Shown piece after piece: positions 40,071-48,234 of a DNA stretch of 64,000 bases (positions are counted from its first letter, which is position 1; each line of letters opens with the position of its first letter). Under the pieces are notes generated by a model. That model did no database searches and was not told the DNA's origin. It saw nothing but the letters and a program-made list of their open reading frames with translations. This DNA is from Actinopolymorpha singaporensis. Its GTDB lineage: Bacteria > Actinomycetota > Actinomycetes > Propionibacteriales > Actinopolymorphaceae. The DNA is taken from assembly GCF_900104745.1 (NCBI RefSeq), contig NZ_LT629732.1, positions 3,459,981 to 3,523,980 of the forward strand, in the 5' to 3' direction. Made by a program: the position numbers and the translations under genes.

Positions 40071-41885
40071 ATGCCACTCACCGCCGACTTCATACTCGAA
40101 CGCCTGCGGGCGTGGGGCATCCACCGCATCTATGGCTACCCCGGCGACGGCATCAACGCGTTCCTCGGCGCGCTCGACCGGGCCGACGGTGACCCCGAGA
40201 TCATCCAGCCCCGCCACGAGGAGATGGGCGCCTTCATGGCGACGGCCCACGCCAAGTTCACCGGCGGGATCGGCTGCTGCATGGCGACGTCCGGAGGTGG
40301 CACCATCCATCTGCTGAACGGCCTGTACGACGCGAAGCTCGACCACCAGCCGGTGGTGGCGATCATCGGCCAGCAGAAACGCATCGCGCTCGGGTCGGGC
40401 TACCAGCAGGAGATCGACCCGAACAGCCTCTACAAGGACGTCTCCGCGGACTTCCTGCAGACCTGCATGCACCCGGCACAGGCACGCCAACTGGTCGACC
40501 GGGCGTGCAAGGTCGCCCTGAACAACCGGACGGTCGCGACGATCATCGTTCCCGAAGACGTGGCCGAGGAGGAGGCGCAGCCCTCGCCCCCACGCCAGCA
40601 CGGTGCTGTCTACACCAGCGTGGGCTGGACCAAGCCGCGCGTCATCCCGCCGGAGACCGAGATCAGGGTGGCCGCGGACATCCTCAACCAGGGGCAGAAG
40701 GTGGCCATGCTGGTGGGGCAGGGAGCCAGCGACTCCGCCGACGAGGTGGTCGAGGCAGCCGAACTCCTCGGCGCCGGGATCGCGAAGACCTCACTGGGCC
40801 GCGCGGTGCTGCCCGACGACCTGCCGTACTCCACCGGACCCATCGGCCTGCTGGGCTCGACCGCGAGCTACGAGATGATGCGGGACGCGGACACGCTGTT
40901 CATGATCGGCACCAGCTTCCCGTACGCCGAGTGGCTGCCCCAGGAAGGTCAGTGCAAGGGCGTCGAGATCGACCTGGACGGCAAGATGATCGGCGTACGT
41001 TACCCGATGGACTCCCACCTGGTCGGCGACGCGAAGAGCACGCTGAAGGAGCTCATCCCGCTGTTGCGGCGTAAGGAGGACCGCAGCTGGCGGAAGAAGA
41101 TCGAGGGCGAGGTGGCCGAGTGGTGGAGGGTTCTCGACGACCGCGCCCACGACAAGGCCGACCCGCTGAACCCCGAGCTGGTGGTGCACGAACTCTCCGA
41201 GCGGCTGCCGGACGACACCATCGTCACCACCGACGCCGGTACGGCGGCGAACTGGTGGGCCCGCCACCTCAGGCTGCGCGAGGGAATGATGGCGTCGCTG
41301 GCCGGGAACCTCGCCACGATGGGCCCGGGCACGCCGTACGCCATCAGCGCGCGGTTCAGCTATCCCGACCGGCCGGTCATCGCGCTCATCGGTGACGGCG
41401 TCTTCCAGATGAACGGCATGGCGGAGCTGATCACGGTGAAGCGCTACCGCGACCGGATCGGCGACGCTCCGCTCGTCTTCTGCGTGTTCAACAACCAGGA
41501 TCTCAACCAGGTGACCTGGGAACAGCGGGCAATGGCAGGTGACCCGAAGTTCGAGGGGACACAGCGGATCCCGGACGTGCCGTACGCCGAGTTCGCGAAG
41601 CTGCTCGGCTTCACCGGCGTCAGGTGCGACAGTCCCAAGCGCATCGGCGCGGCGTGGGACGAGGTGCTCTCCGCCGGAGGCCCGGCGGTCCTCGAGGTCG
41701 TGGTGGACCCGGAGATACCGCCGGTCCCGCCGCACTTCATGAAGATGCAGGCCAAGAAGGCGGCGCAGGCGCTGCGCAAGGGTGACCCGGAGGCTGTCGG
41801 AATCGCCGTCAAGGGCACCAAGCAGAAGGGCCACGAGTTCACCGAGTCCATCCGCCGGCACCTACTGCCGGGCGGGGTCCGATGA
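40071..41885 (+). CDS. Thiamine-diphosphate enzyme of the pyruvate oxidase/acetolactate synthase family
   Basis: A 604-residue protein with the three-domain POX fold: IYGYPGDGINAFLGALDR and IQPRHEEMGAFMATAHAKFT (catalytic Glu near residue 48), central FAD/nucleotide-type domain (GQKVAMLVGQGASDSADEVV), and C-terminal TPP motif LIGDGVFQMNGMAELITVKR continuing to CVFNNQDLNQVTWEQR (GDG...NN). A GGAGG site precedes the ATG at 40071. Substrates of this subgroup are not established; pyruvate is a guess. Its stop overlaps the broken FAD/Fe-S gene by ATGA, so the two formed one operon. Confidence 0.85.
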   Translation: MPLTADFILERLRAWGIHRIYGYPGDGINAFLGALDRADGDPEIIQPRHEEMGAFMATAHAKFTGGIGCCMATSGGGTIHLLNGLYDAKLDHQPVVAIIGQQKRIALGSGYQQEIDPNSLYKDVSADFLQTCMHPAQARQLVDRACKVALNNRTVATIIVPEDVAEEEAQPSPPRQHGAVYTSVGWTKPRVIPPETEIRVAADILNQGQKVAMLVGQGASDSADEVVEAAELLGAGIAKTSLGRAVLPDDLPYSTGPIGLLGSTASYEMMRDADTLFMIGTSFPYAEWLPQEGQCKGVEIDLDGKMIGVRYPMDSHLVGDAKSTLKELIPLLRRKEDRSWRKKIEGEVAEWWRVLDDRAHDKADPLNPELVVHELSERLPDDTIVTTDAGTAANWWARHLRLREGMMASLAGNLATMGPGTPYAISARFSYPDRPVIALIGDGVFQMNGMAELITVKRYRDRIGDAPLVFCVFNNQDLNQVTWEQRAMAGDPKFEGTQRIPDVPYAEFAKLLGFTGVRCDSPKRIGAAWDEVLSAGGPAVLEVVVDPEIPPVPPHFMKMQAKKAAQALRKGDPEAVGIAVKGTKQKGHEFTESIRRHLLPGGVR

Positions 41886-44113
41886 TGCCGATCACGCGGA
41901 ACCGGACGGTGTCGGTCCCGGCGCACCCCGATCCGCGGTTCGCGACCGGGATTGTCGGGGCCGACCAGGTGAACGTCGTGGGGTTGGAGCGGCACCTGCG
42001 CCGGCACGTCAAGGGTGAGGTGCGCTTCGACGACGGCACCCGGGCGATGTACGCCTCGGACGCCTCCAACTTCCGCCAGGTCCCGATCGGCGTGGTGGTC
42101 CCGCGTACGCTCGACGACGTGGTGGCGACGGCGGTGGCCTGCCACCGTTACGGCGCGCCGCTGCTGTCCAGGGGCGGTGGCACCAGCCTGTCGGGGGAGA
42201 CGGTCAACACCGCGGTCGTCATCGACTTCTCCAAGTACCTCACCGGGATCGAGGAACTGGACGTCGACGGGCGTACGGTCGCTGCCCAGACCGGGGTGAT
42301 CAACGAGCAGCTGAACAAGCACACCGGCAAGCAGGGGTTGATCTTCGGGCCCGACCCGTCGTCGCACTCCCGGTGCACGATCGGCGGCAACCTCGGCAAC
42401 AACTCCTGCGGGATCCACTGATCTACGCCCAGCTTCGCGATCTGCGCGACCGCAACGCCGACGACATCCGAGCCGGCTACGTCCCGGTGGACAAGCTTCC
42501 CCGCCGGGTGTCCGGCTACAACCTCGACGAGCAGCGCCGGCTGAAACTGACGCCGGCGCTGCTGCATCGCACCATGGTGGTGGTGCAGTACGACGACCTG
42601 CCGGACGCTGCCGAGCAGCTGGGAGGACTCGGCCGTACTGCCGCTGCGGATCGCGGACTATGTCCGCGACCTGCGCGCACTGTATGCGAAGCACGGCCTG
42701 GTCGGTGCGATGTACGGCCACTTCGGTGAGGGCTGCATCCACTCCCGGATCAGCTTCGACCTGCGAACGGCCGTCGGGGTGCGCGACTACCGGGCCTTCA
42801 TGGAGGAGGCAGCCGACCTGGTGACCTCCTACGGCGGGACACTGTCGGGTGAGCACGGCGACGGGCAGCAGCGGGCGGAGCTGCTCGAGCGCCAGTACGG
42901 CCCGACCCTCGTGCAGGCGACGCGGGAGTTCAAGCTCATCTGGGACCCGGACTGGAAGATGAACCCGGGCAAGGTCGTCGACCCGTACCGCCTGGACCGG
43001 AACCTCCGCCTGGGCACCAACTACAACCCCCCGCGGCCGGAGGTGGAGTTCGCCTACAGCGACGACGGCGGCGACTTCGCGCACGCGGCGCTGCGCTGCG
43101 TCGGCGTGGGCAAGTGCCGGGTGCCGGACGCGACCCAGACGATGTGCCCGAGCTACCGGGTCACCCGTGAGGAGAAGCACAGCACGCGCGGGCGGGCCCG
43201 GTTGCTGTTCGAGATGCTGCAGGGCGAGGTGGTCACCGACGGCTGGCAGTCGAAGGAGGTCGCCGAGGCGCTGGACCTCTGCCTTGCCTGCAAGGGATGT
43301 ACGAACGACTGTCCGGTCAACGTCGACATCCCGACGTACAAGGCGGAGTTCCTGCACCACCACTACCGTTCGCTGCGGCGCTGGCGCCCGCGCTACGCGT
43401 ACGCGTTCGGGTTCATCGACCAGGCGGCCCGGCTGGCCACCCGGGCACCGGAGCTGGTCAACCTGGCGACGCAGACGATCGGCGTACGCAGGTTGGTGAA
43501 ACTCGCGGGTGGGATCGACCGCAAGCGGAGGTTGCCCAGGTTCGCCCCGCAGAGTCTGCAACGCTGGTACGCCGAACGCGGCGGCACCCGCAACCCGCAC
43601 TGGCCGGCCGCAGCACTGTTCAAGGACGAGCTGCGCGGCATGCTGCCGCACGACGACGACGCGGCCCGGCTGGAGCAGAACTCCTACCACTTCGCGGAGT
43701 TCTTCGAGACGTTCGACGTGAAGGTACCCCGGCTCGACGGTGAGGCGTTGCTGTGGGGGCACTGCCACCACCGCGCCACCGGCGGCATCGATCCGGAGCA
43801 GAAGTTGCTGGAACGCATGGGAGTCAGCGCCGAGCCGCTCAGCGGAGGGTGCTGCGGACTTGCAGGTTCGTGGGGCTTCGAGAAGGGCAAGTACGACATC
43901 TCGATGCAGTGCGGCGAGGAGGCCCTGCTGCCGGCCGTGCGTGACGCGGACCCGCGCAAGCTCGTGGTGGCGAACGGCTTCTCCTGCAAGACCCAGATCG
44001 CCCAGGCCCGCACCGGCAGGAAGGCGCTGCACATCGCCGAAGTCATCGCGCTCGCCCGGGCGCGCGGCCGCAAGGGCGCCGACACCAAGCGGCCGGAGAC
44101 GGGACCGGGCTGA
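41882..44113 (+). pseudogene. FAD-linked oxidase/Fe-S oxidoreductase fusion, broken by three deletions
   Basis: Full-length relatives (GlcD-type FAD domain fused to GlpC-type Fe-S domain) are about 950-1000 residues. Here the first 179 residues are normal (VPIGVVVPRTLDDVVATAVA, LLSRGGGTSLSGETVNTAVV, CTIGGNLGNNSCGIH) and end at a stop at 42421. IYAQLRDLRDRNADDIRAGY, PRRVSGYNLDE and LLHRTMVVVQYDDLPDAAEQ follow in another frame. WEDSAV and YVRDLRALYAKHGLVGAMYG then resume the first frame and run to a complete Fe-S part (CLACKGCTNDCPV, SGGCCGLAGSWG). Segments between these blocks are absent. The downstream half from 42710 could still be translated alone. Confidence 0.85.
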
Positions 44114-44129
44114 GGTCGCTGCCGGGCAG

Positions 44130-44340
44130 TCGAGGGCTGCGGGTTGGCGAGGTGCTGGCTGGTGGGCAGATGCCCGGGCCGTTGCCGGCTCGTCGTGGCG
44201 CTCGGTGCATCCGAACCGTCGGCGGACAGGCCGGTGGCGATGAGGTACGCCAGGCCGGGCGTGATGCCGAACCGGGCGGCGACGTCCTCGTAGCTCACGC
44301 CCTCGTCCACCAGTCGTCGTACTTCGTCCCTGGTGGGCAT
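44130..44340 (-). pseudogene. 5' fragment of a hemerythrin-type actinobacterial protein
   Basis: From the ATG at 44340 about 68 residues, MPTRDEVRRLVDEGVSYEDV then AARFGITPGLAYLIATGL and LPTSQHLANPQ, match the helix-turn-helix-like N-terminus of a common actinobacterial hemerythrin HHE-domain protein. Similarity stops abruptly near 44130, and the frame then runs antisense into the Fe-S gene. The whole HHE domain is missing. The breakpoint lies within 20 bases of the end of the broken FAD/Fe-S gene, so one event may have joined the two. Confidence 0.6.
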
Positions 44341-44455
44341 GACTCCTCCTGGGCCCTTCCGCGGTCACGACGGCCCCCACCGCCTCGGCAGGAGTGGAGT
44401 AGTACCCAACGCCCGCTGCGGGAAACGGGGGAGCGCTGCCGGACCGGCCCGTCGC

Positions 44456-45355
44456 TCACCGTGCCCGGGTGGAGGAAGGAGGGTCGACCACGAGCTCACC
44501 CGGCGTGGACGGCATCCTGGCCTCGGCGGCGTTCCACCACTGAAGTAAGCACAGGACCGCGACCGTGCCCATGGGGAGTTCGGCGAACCCGCCGGCGATG
44601 CCGCCACCGAGGGTCTGGTCCCACTGGACCGAGGACCAGTGCGGCCGCACCTCGCTGATGAACGGTTCGCCGAAGATGTGATGGGCGAAGGCCACCGTGA
44701 CGGCGAACAGGGCATGCATGGCGCCCACCGGCAGGATGGCGAGGAACCTCACCATCGGCGGGGGCCGGCGCGGGCCCGGGTCCGGACCGACGAGAATCCA
44801 GAAGAACAGGTAGCCGGTGATCAGGAAGTGGACCTGCATGCCGACGTGACCCGCGGTGCTCGACATCAGTACGGCGAAGAGCGGCGTGAAGTAGAGGCCG
44901 AACAGGCTGACGACGAACAGCACCACCGCCACCGGCATCGAGCTCAGCACGGCGAGCGCCCGGCTGTGCAGCACCCGCACCAGGCCGCGGCGGACACCGG
45001 CGAGGTTTCCTCTGGCCGGCAGAGCCCGCAGGGTCAGCGTCACCGGAGCGCCGAGCGCCAGCAGGATCGGCGTGTACATGTTCAGCATCATGTGCTGGGC
45101 CATGTGGGCGCTGAACAACACCATGGCGTAGCGGGCGAACCCGTTGCCGCACACCAGGTAGATCGTCACCAGCCCGGTGAGCCACAGCGCGGTGCGCCGT
45201 ACCGGCCAGTGGTCACCACGACGGTGCAGGCGGTACACCGCGGCCAGATAGGCCACCGCGGCGACGGCGCACACGACCAGCCAGAGGGAGTGGTCCGGAG
45301 TGCCCAGCAGGACGTTGTGCCACGTCGGACGCGGGAGGTCGGCATGCGTCGTCAA
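44456..45355 (-). CDS. ctaG: Cytochrome c oxidase assembly protein CtaG (caa3-type)
   Basis: A 299-residue membrane protein with seven helices. Conserved positions include FSAHMAQHMMLNMYTPILLA (HMxxHM pattern) and LPVGAMHALFAVTVAFAHHI, as in the CtaG_caa3 family, which helps deliver copper to CuB. I start at the TTG at 45355, seven bases after GGGAG, because similarity begins at THADLPRPTWHNV; the frame upstream is not conserved. It is divergent from the SCO gene across 115 bases, and both serve the oxidase encoded 14 kb away. Confidence 0.88.
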   Translation of the reverse strand: MTTHADLPRPTWHNVLLGTPDHSLWLVVCAVAAVAYLAAVYRLHRRGDHWPVRRTALWLTGLVTIYLVCGNGFARYAMVLFSAHMAQHMMLNMYTPILLALGAPVTLTLRALPARGNLAGVRRGLVRVLHSRALAVLSSMPVAVVLFVVSLFGLYFTPLFAVLMSSTAGHVGMQVHFLITGYLFFWILVGPDPGPRRPPPMVRFLAILPVGAMHALFAVTVAFAHHIFGEPFISEVRPHWSSVQWDQTLGGGIAGGFAELPMGTVAVLCLLQWWNAAEARMPSTPGELVVDPPSSTRAR

Positions 45356-45470
45356 GGTGCACTCCCACCGTCTGCGGACACTTCCGGCACAGGTGTACCC
45401 AGCCGGCGCCGGGTGATGCGCCAGGTAGCATCGGCACGCTGACGACCGCGACGAGGAAGGTTCCGCGCCC

Positions 45471-46307
45471 ATGCGCTTCCGGCCGGTGACCCTCGGTCGT
45501 GCGGCCGGCGTCCTGACGGCGCTCGTCCTCACCGCGGCCGGTGTCGCAGGATGCGGCGGGGGAGCGGACACCTCCGGTCCGACGGGCCGTACGCCTGACA
45601 GCGGGAACGCTCCCGAGGCCGCGAGGACGGTGGCCACCGGCAACACGCTGGACCAGCCGCTGCCCGCGGCCGCCGCCACCACACCGCTGACCGACCAGAC
45701 CGGCCGGCACCTGACCCTTGGATCGCTGCGGGGCAGGATCGTCGTCCTGGCGCCGCTGCTGACCATGTGCCAGGAAACCTGCCCGATGACCAGCCAGAAC
45801 CTCCACCAGGCGGCGCAGGCCGCGCGGCGTTCGAATTCGTCGGGCAAGGTCGTTTTCGTGGAGCCGACGGTCGACCCTGCCCGCGACACCGTACGACGGA
45901 TGCACGCCTACGCGAAGCTGTACGGCGCGCTGCCGAACTGGCTGCTGGTCACCGGAAACCCGGCGCGGATCACCGCGATGTGGAAGGCCCTCGGGGTGAC
46001 CACCGAGAAGGTCCCGGTCGACGAGCCGGTGCGCGACTGGCTGACCGGCAAGAAGGTCGATCACCCCTACGACGTTCACCACCAGGACGTCGTCGTCATC
46101 GTCGGCCCGGACGGCCGGCTGCGGTGGATCACGGTCGGACGCCCCGACGCCCGCGGCACCAGGCTGCCCACCAGCATGCGGGAGTACCTCAACGACGAGG
46201 GCCGGGACAACCTCGCGCACCCGGCCGCCGGCGGCGCGAGTTCGTGGACCGCCCGCGACGTGGAGGAGGCGGTGGCCTACGTACGCGACCTGGCCGGCGA
46301 CGGCTGA
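45471..46307 (+). CDS. SCO family copper chaperone lipoprotein
   Basis: A 278-residue lipoprotein (lipobox GVAGC) with a thioredoxin fold. The copper site reads TMCQETCPMTSQNLHQAA (CxxxC), and the distal His is in DHPYDVHHQDVVVIVGPDG. SCO proteins insert copper into the CuA centre of oxidase subunit II. A linker rich in Ala/Thr/Gly separates anchor and domain. A TAGCAT box at 45426 may be its -10. Its 3' end overlaps the convergent PrsW-like gene by 31 bases. Confidence 0.9.
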   Translation: MRFRPVTLGRAAGVLTALVLTAAGVAGCGGGADTSGPTGRTPDSGNAPEAARTVATGNTLDQPLPAAAATTPLTDQTGRHLTLGSLRGRIVVLAPLLTMCQETCPMTSQNLHQAAQAARRSNSSGKVVFVEPTVDPARDTVRRMHAYAKLYGALPNWLLVTGNPARITAMWKALGVTTEKVPVDEPVRDWLTGKKVDHPYDVHHQDVVVIVGPDGRLRWITVGRPDARGTRLPTSMREYLNDEGRDNLAHPAAGGASSWTARDVEEAVAYVRDLAGDG

Positions 46308-47197
46308 GTCCGCTCGCCCCTGCCACTGAGCCACGTCGCGACCAGCGTCGCGAGGCCGAGGACGGACACCAGGGCGAGGCCACCGATGGACAGGATGGTG
46401 AACAACCGGATCTGGTCGGCGGTGGGCTTCGGCAGGTAGCCCGTCTGCATGTAGCTGCTCGCCGAGAACCCGGTCAGGATGAGCGTCAGGGCGAGTGCGA
46501 TCGAGTGCATGGAGTCCCACAGGGCGTGCAGGATCGCCACCCATATGTACGTGACGGGCAGCGCACCGCGGAGGTAGCGGACCCGACCGGTGCGGGCCGC
46601 GTGGAAGAGCACTCCGCCGAGGATCGCGGTCCACAGCCCGTGCCCGACCGGGGCCAGGACGCCTCGCAGGAGTTCGGTCTGGACGAGTGCCGGCAGGGAG
46701 AGCCCCTGCTCGGTGATCATCGCGTTGAAGGCGTACCCCGCGCTCTCGAACGCCGCGAACCCGAAGCCCACCGCCGCGCCCAGCACGACGCCGTCCCTGG
46801 TGTGCCGGCGGGCCATGTGGCGGGTGACGAAGACCAGCGCCGCGAGCTTGGCGCCCTCCTCGATCAGCCCGACCCCGAGGAACAGCAGGGGTGAGGGGTG
46901 AAGGACGTACGACTCCAGAAGCGACGCGCCGAACACGCCCAGCAGCCCGCCGAGGACGAACGCCGTGACTACCAGCTCGGTGGTCACGTCCTCGTCCCGC
47001 CAGCGTTCGAACGCCCACGCGACGAACGACACCGGAATCAGGAAGCTGCCGAGCAGCACCACCGTCGGCACGAGGTTCGCGTTGGAGGTGAGCAGGGTCA
47101 CGGCGACGGCGATCAGCCACAGCAGGAGACCGGTGAGGAAGATCCGCAGGTAGAGCCGGCGGGGCCGGCTACGCGTGCGCACGCTTGTCGAGACCAT
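46277..47197 (-). CDS. PrsW family intramembrane metalloprotease
   Basis: A 306-residue polytopic protein with eight to nine helices. GVGLIEEGAKLAALVFVTRH carries the E-E-x-x-K motif, AVGFGFAAFESAGYAFNAM the F-x-x-x-E motif, RGVLAPVGHGLWTAILGGVL and ILHALWDSMH the two His motifs. These residues form the presumed metal site of PrsW, which in Bacillus cleaves the anti-sigma factor RsiW. The substrate here is unknown. I start at the ATG at 47197. The 3' end is convergent with and overlaps the SCO gene. Confidence 0.87.
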   Translation of the reverse strand: MVSTSVRTRSRPRRLYLRIFLTGLLLWLIAVAVTLLTSNANLVPTVVLLGSFLIPVSFVAWAFERWRDEDVTTELVVTAFVLGGLLGVFGASLLESYVLHPSPLLFLGVGLIEEGAKLAALVFVTRHMARRHTRDGVVLGAAVGFGFAAFESAGYAFNAMITEQGLSLPALVQTELLRGVLAPVGHGLWTAILGGVLFHAARTGRVRYLRGALPVTYIWVAILHALWDSMHSIALALTLILTGFSASSYMQTGYLPKPTADQIRLFTILSIGGLALVSVLGLATLVATWLSGRGERTQPSPARSRT

Positions 47198-47309
47198 GAG
47201 CCCTCCAACGGCGTCCTCGGTTCGGCTGGTGATGCCCCACTCCGGGATCATGAAACGGTACGCCGGCGTCCGCAGCGACCTGCGCCTGCTACCGCAGACG
47301 GGGCGACTG

Positions 47310-47334
47310 GTTTCGTCACTGTCGGTATGGGTAC
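47310..47334 (+). promoter_or_regulatory. Perfect SigB/SigF-type promoter before the YaaH-type gene
   Basis: GTTT (47310-47313), exactly 15 bases, GGGTAC (47329-47334). This is the full consensus of actinobacterial stress sigma factors such as SigB of streptomycetes and SigF of mycobacteria. Transcription would start around 47341, next to the GTG at 47344, so the mRNA is probably leaderless. Confidence 0.6.
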
Positions 47335-47343
47335 AGCGCACCG

Positions 47344-48035
47344 GTGACTACGAGAGACGACGGCCCGGGGCACCCTGGTCCACCCGTCAACGTGATGTTG
47401 CGGCCGATCGCGACCCCCTTCCGGCCGGCTTGCTGGCCCTCGCGGTGGCGAGCATTCTGCTGGCCGCCCTCGAACTCGGGTGGATCCCGCCGACCGAGGG
47501 ACATGCGGTGGCGTTCGGCCTGCTCCTGCTCGTGGTGTCGCTGCAGTTCGTCGGCTCCGTGGTCGCCTACCTCGCACGGGACCCGGTGGCCTCCACCGCG
47601 CTCGGCGTACTGGCCGGTACGTGGGCCGCTGTCGCCCTGAGCAAGCTCACCAGCCCGCCGGGCGCGACGAGCGCCGGCCTCGGCGTCCTGCTGGTGGGTG
47701 CCTGCGTGCTGTTGTGGGTCCCCGCCCTCGTCGGATTGCCGGACAAGGTCCTGCCCTGCATCGTCTTCGTGCTCGCCGGTCTGCGGTTCCTGCTCACCGG
47801 GATCTACCAGCTGACCTCCGCACCCGCGTGGGAGACCGTCACCGGCATCGTCGGCCTGGTGGTGTGCGCCTGCGCTCTGTACTGCGCGTTCGCCGCCCTC
47901 TACCAGGACGCGCGGGGGCAGCGCGGCGTACCTCCGCTGATGCGCCGCGGAGGCGCCCGTACGTCCGAGGCCGCGGCGTTCGGCGTCGACGCCGAGCACG
48001 TCGCGAGCGAGCCAGGCGTACGCGGGCAGTTGTGA
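47344..48035 (+). pseudogene. GPR1/FUN34/YaaH-type membrane protein with a one-base frameshift
   Basis: From the GTG at 47344 the protein starts TTRDDGPGHPGPPVNVMLRP and IATPF, the conserved N-terminus, then loses frame. One missing base near 47421 restores PAGLLALAVASILLAALELG and five more helices (FGLLLLVVSLQFVGSVVAYL, ARDPVASTALGVLAGTWAAV, LSKLTSPPGATSAGLGVLLV) to the end at 48035. The family includes acetate/succinate transporters; this actinobacterial branch is uncharacterised. A perfect stress-sigma promoter precedes it. Either a real frameshift or a base lost in sequencing of TTCC(C)GG. Confidence 0.65.
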
Positions 48036-48234
48036 GAACGATCAGCTCTGCGGACGGTCGGCTGCCCGGGTCGGTGCTCCTGCGCCACGACCCGGTCGAT
48101 CCGCGCGGTCAGCGTGTCGGCGAAGTCCTCCGCACGGGCCAGCTGTACGCGTAGTTCGGTGACGCGTTCCTGGCTCGCGGTCTGGTGACTGGACGACACG
48201 ATGCTGGGCGGCGGATCGCTGCCGTCCCGTTCGC

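Noticed and set aside
47900-48199. Minus-strand 99-residue frame starting MSSSHQTASQERVTELRVQL
   Set aside because: The first 40 residues look like a coiled coil, but the rest is antisense to the YaaH-type gene and there is no ribosome site or family I recognise. It could be a remnant; not called.
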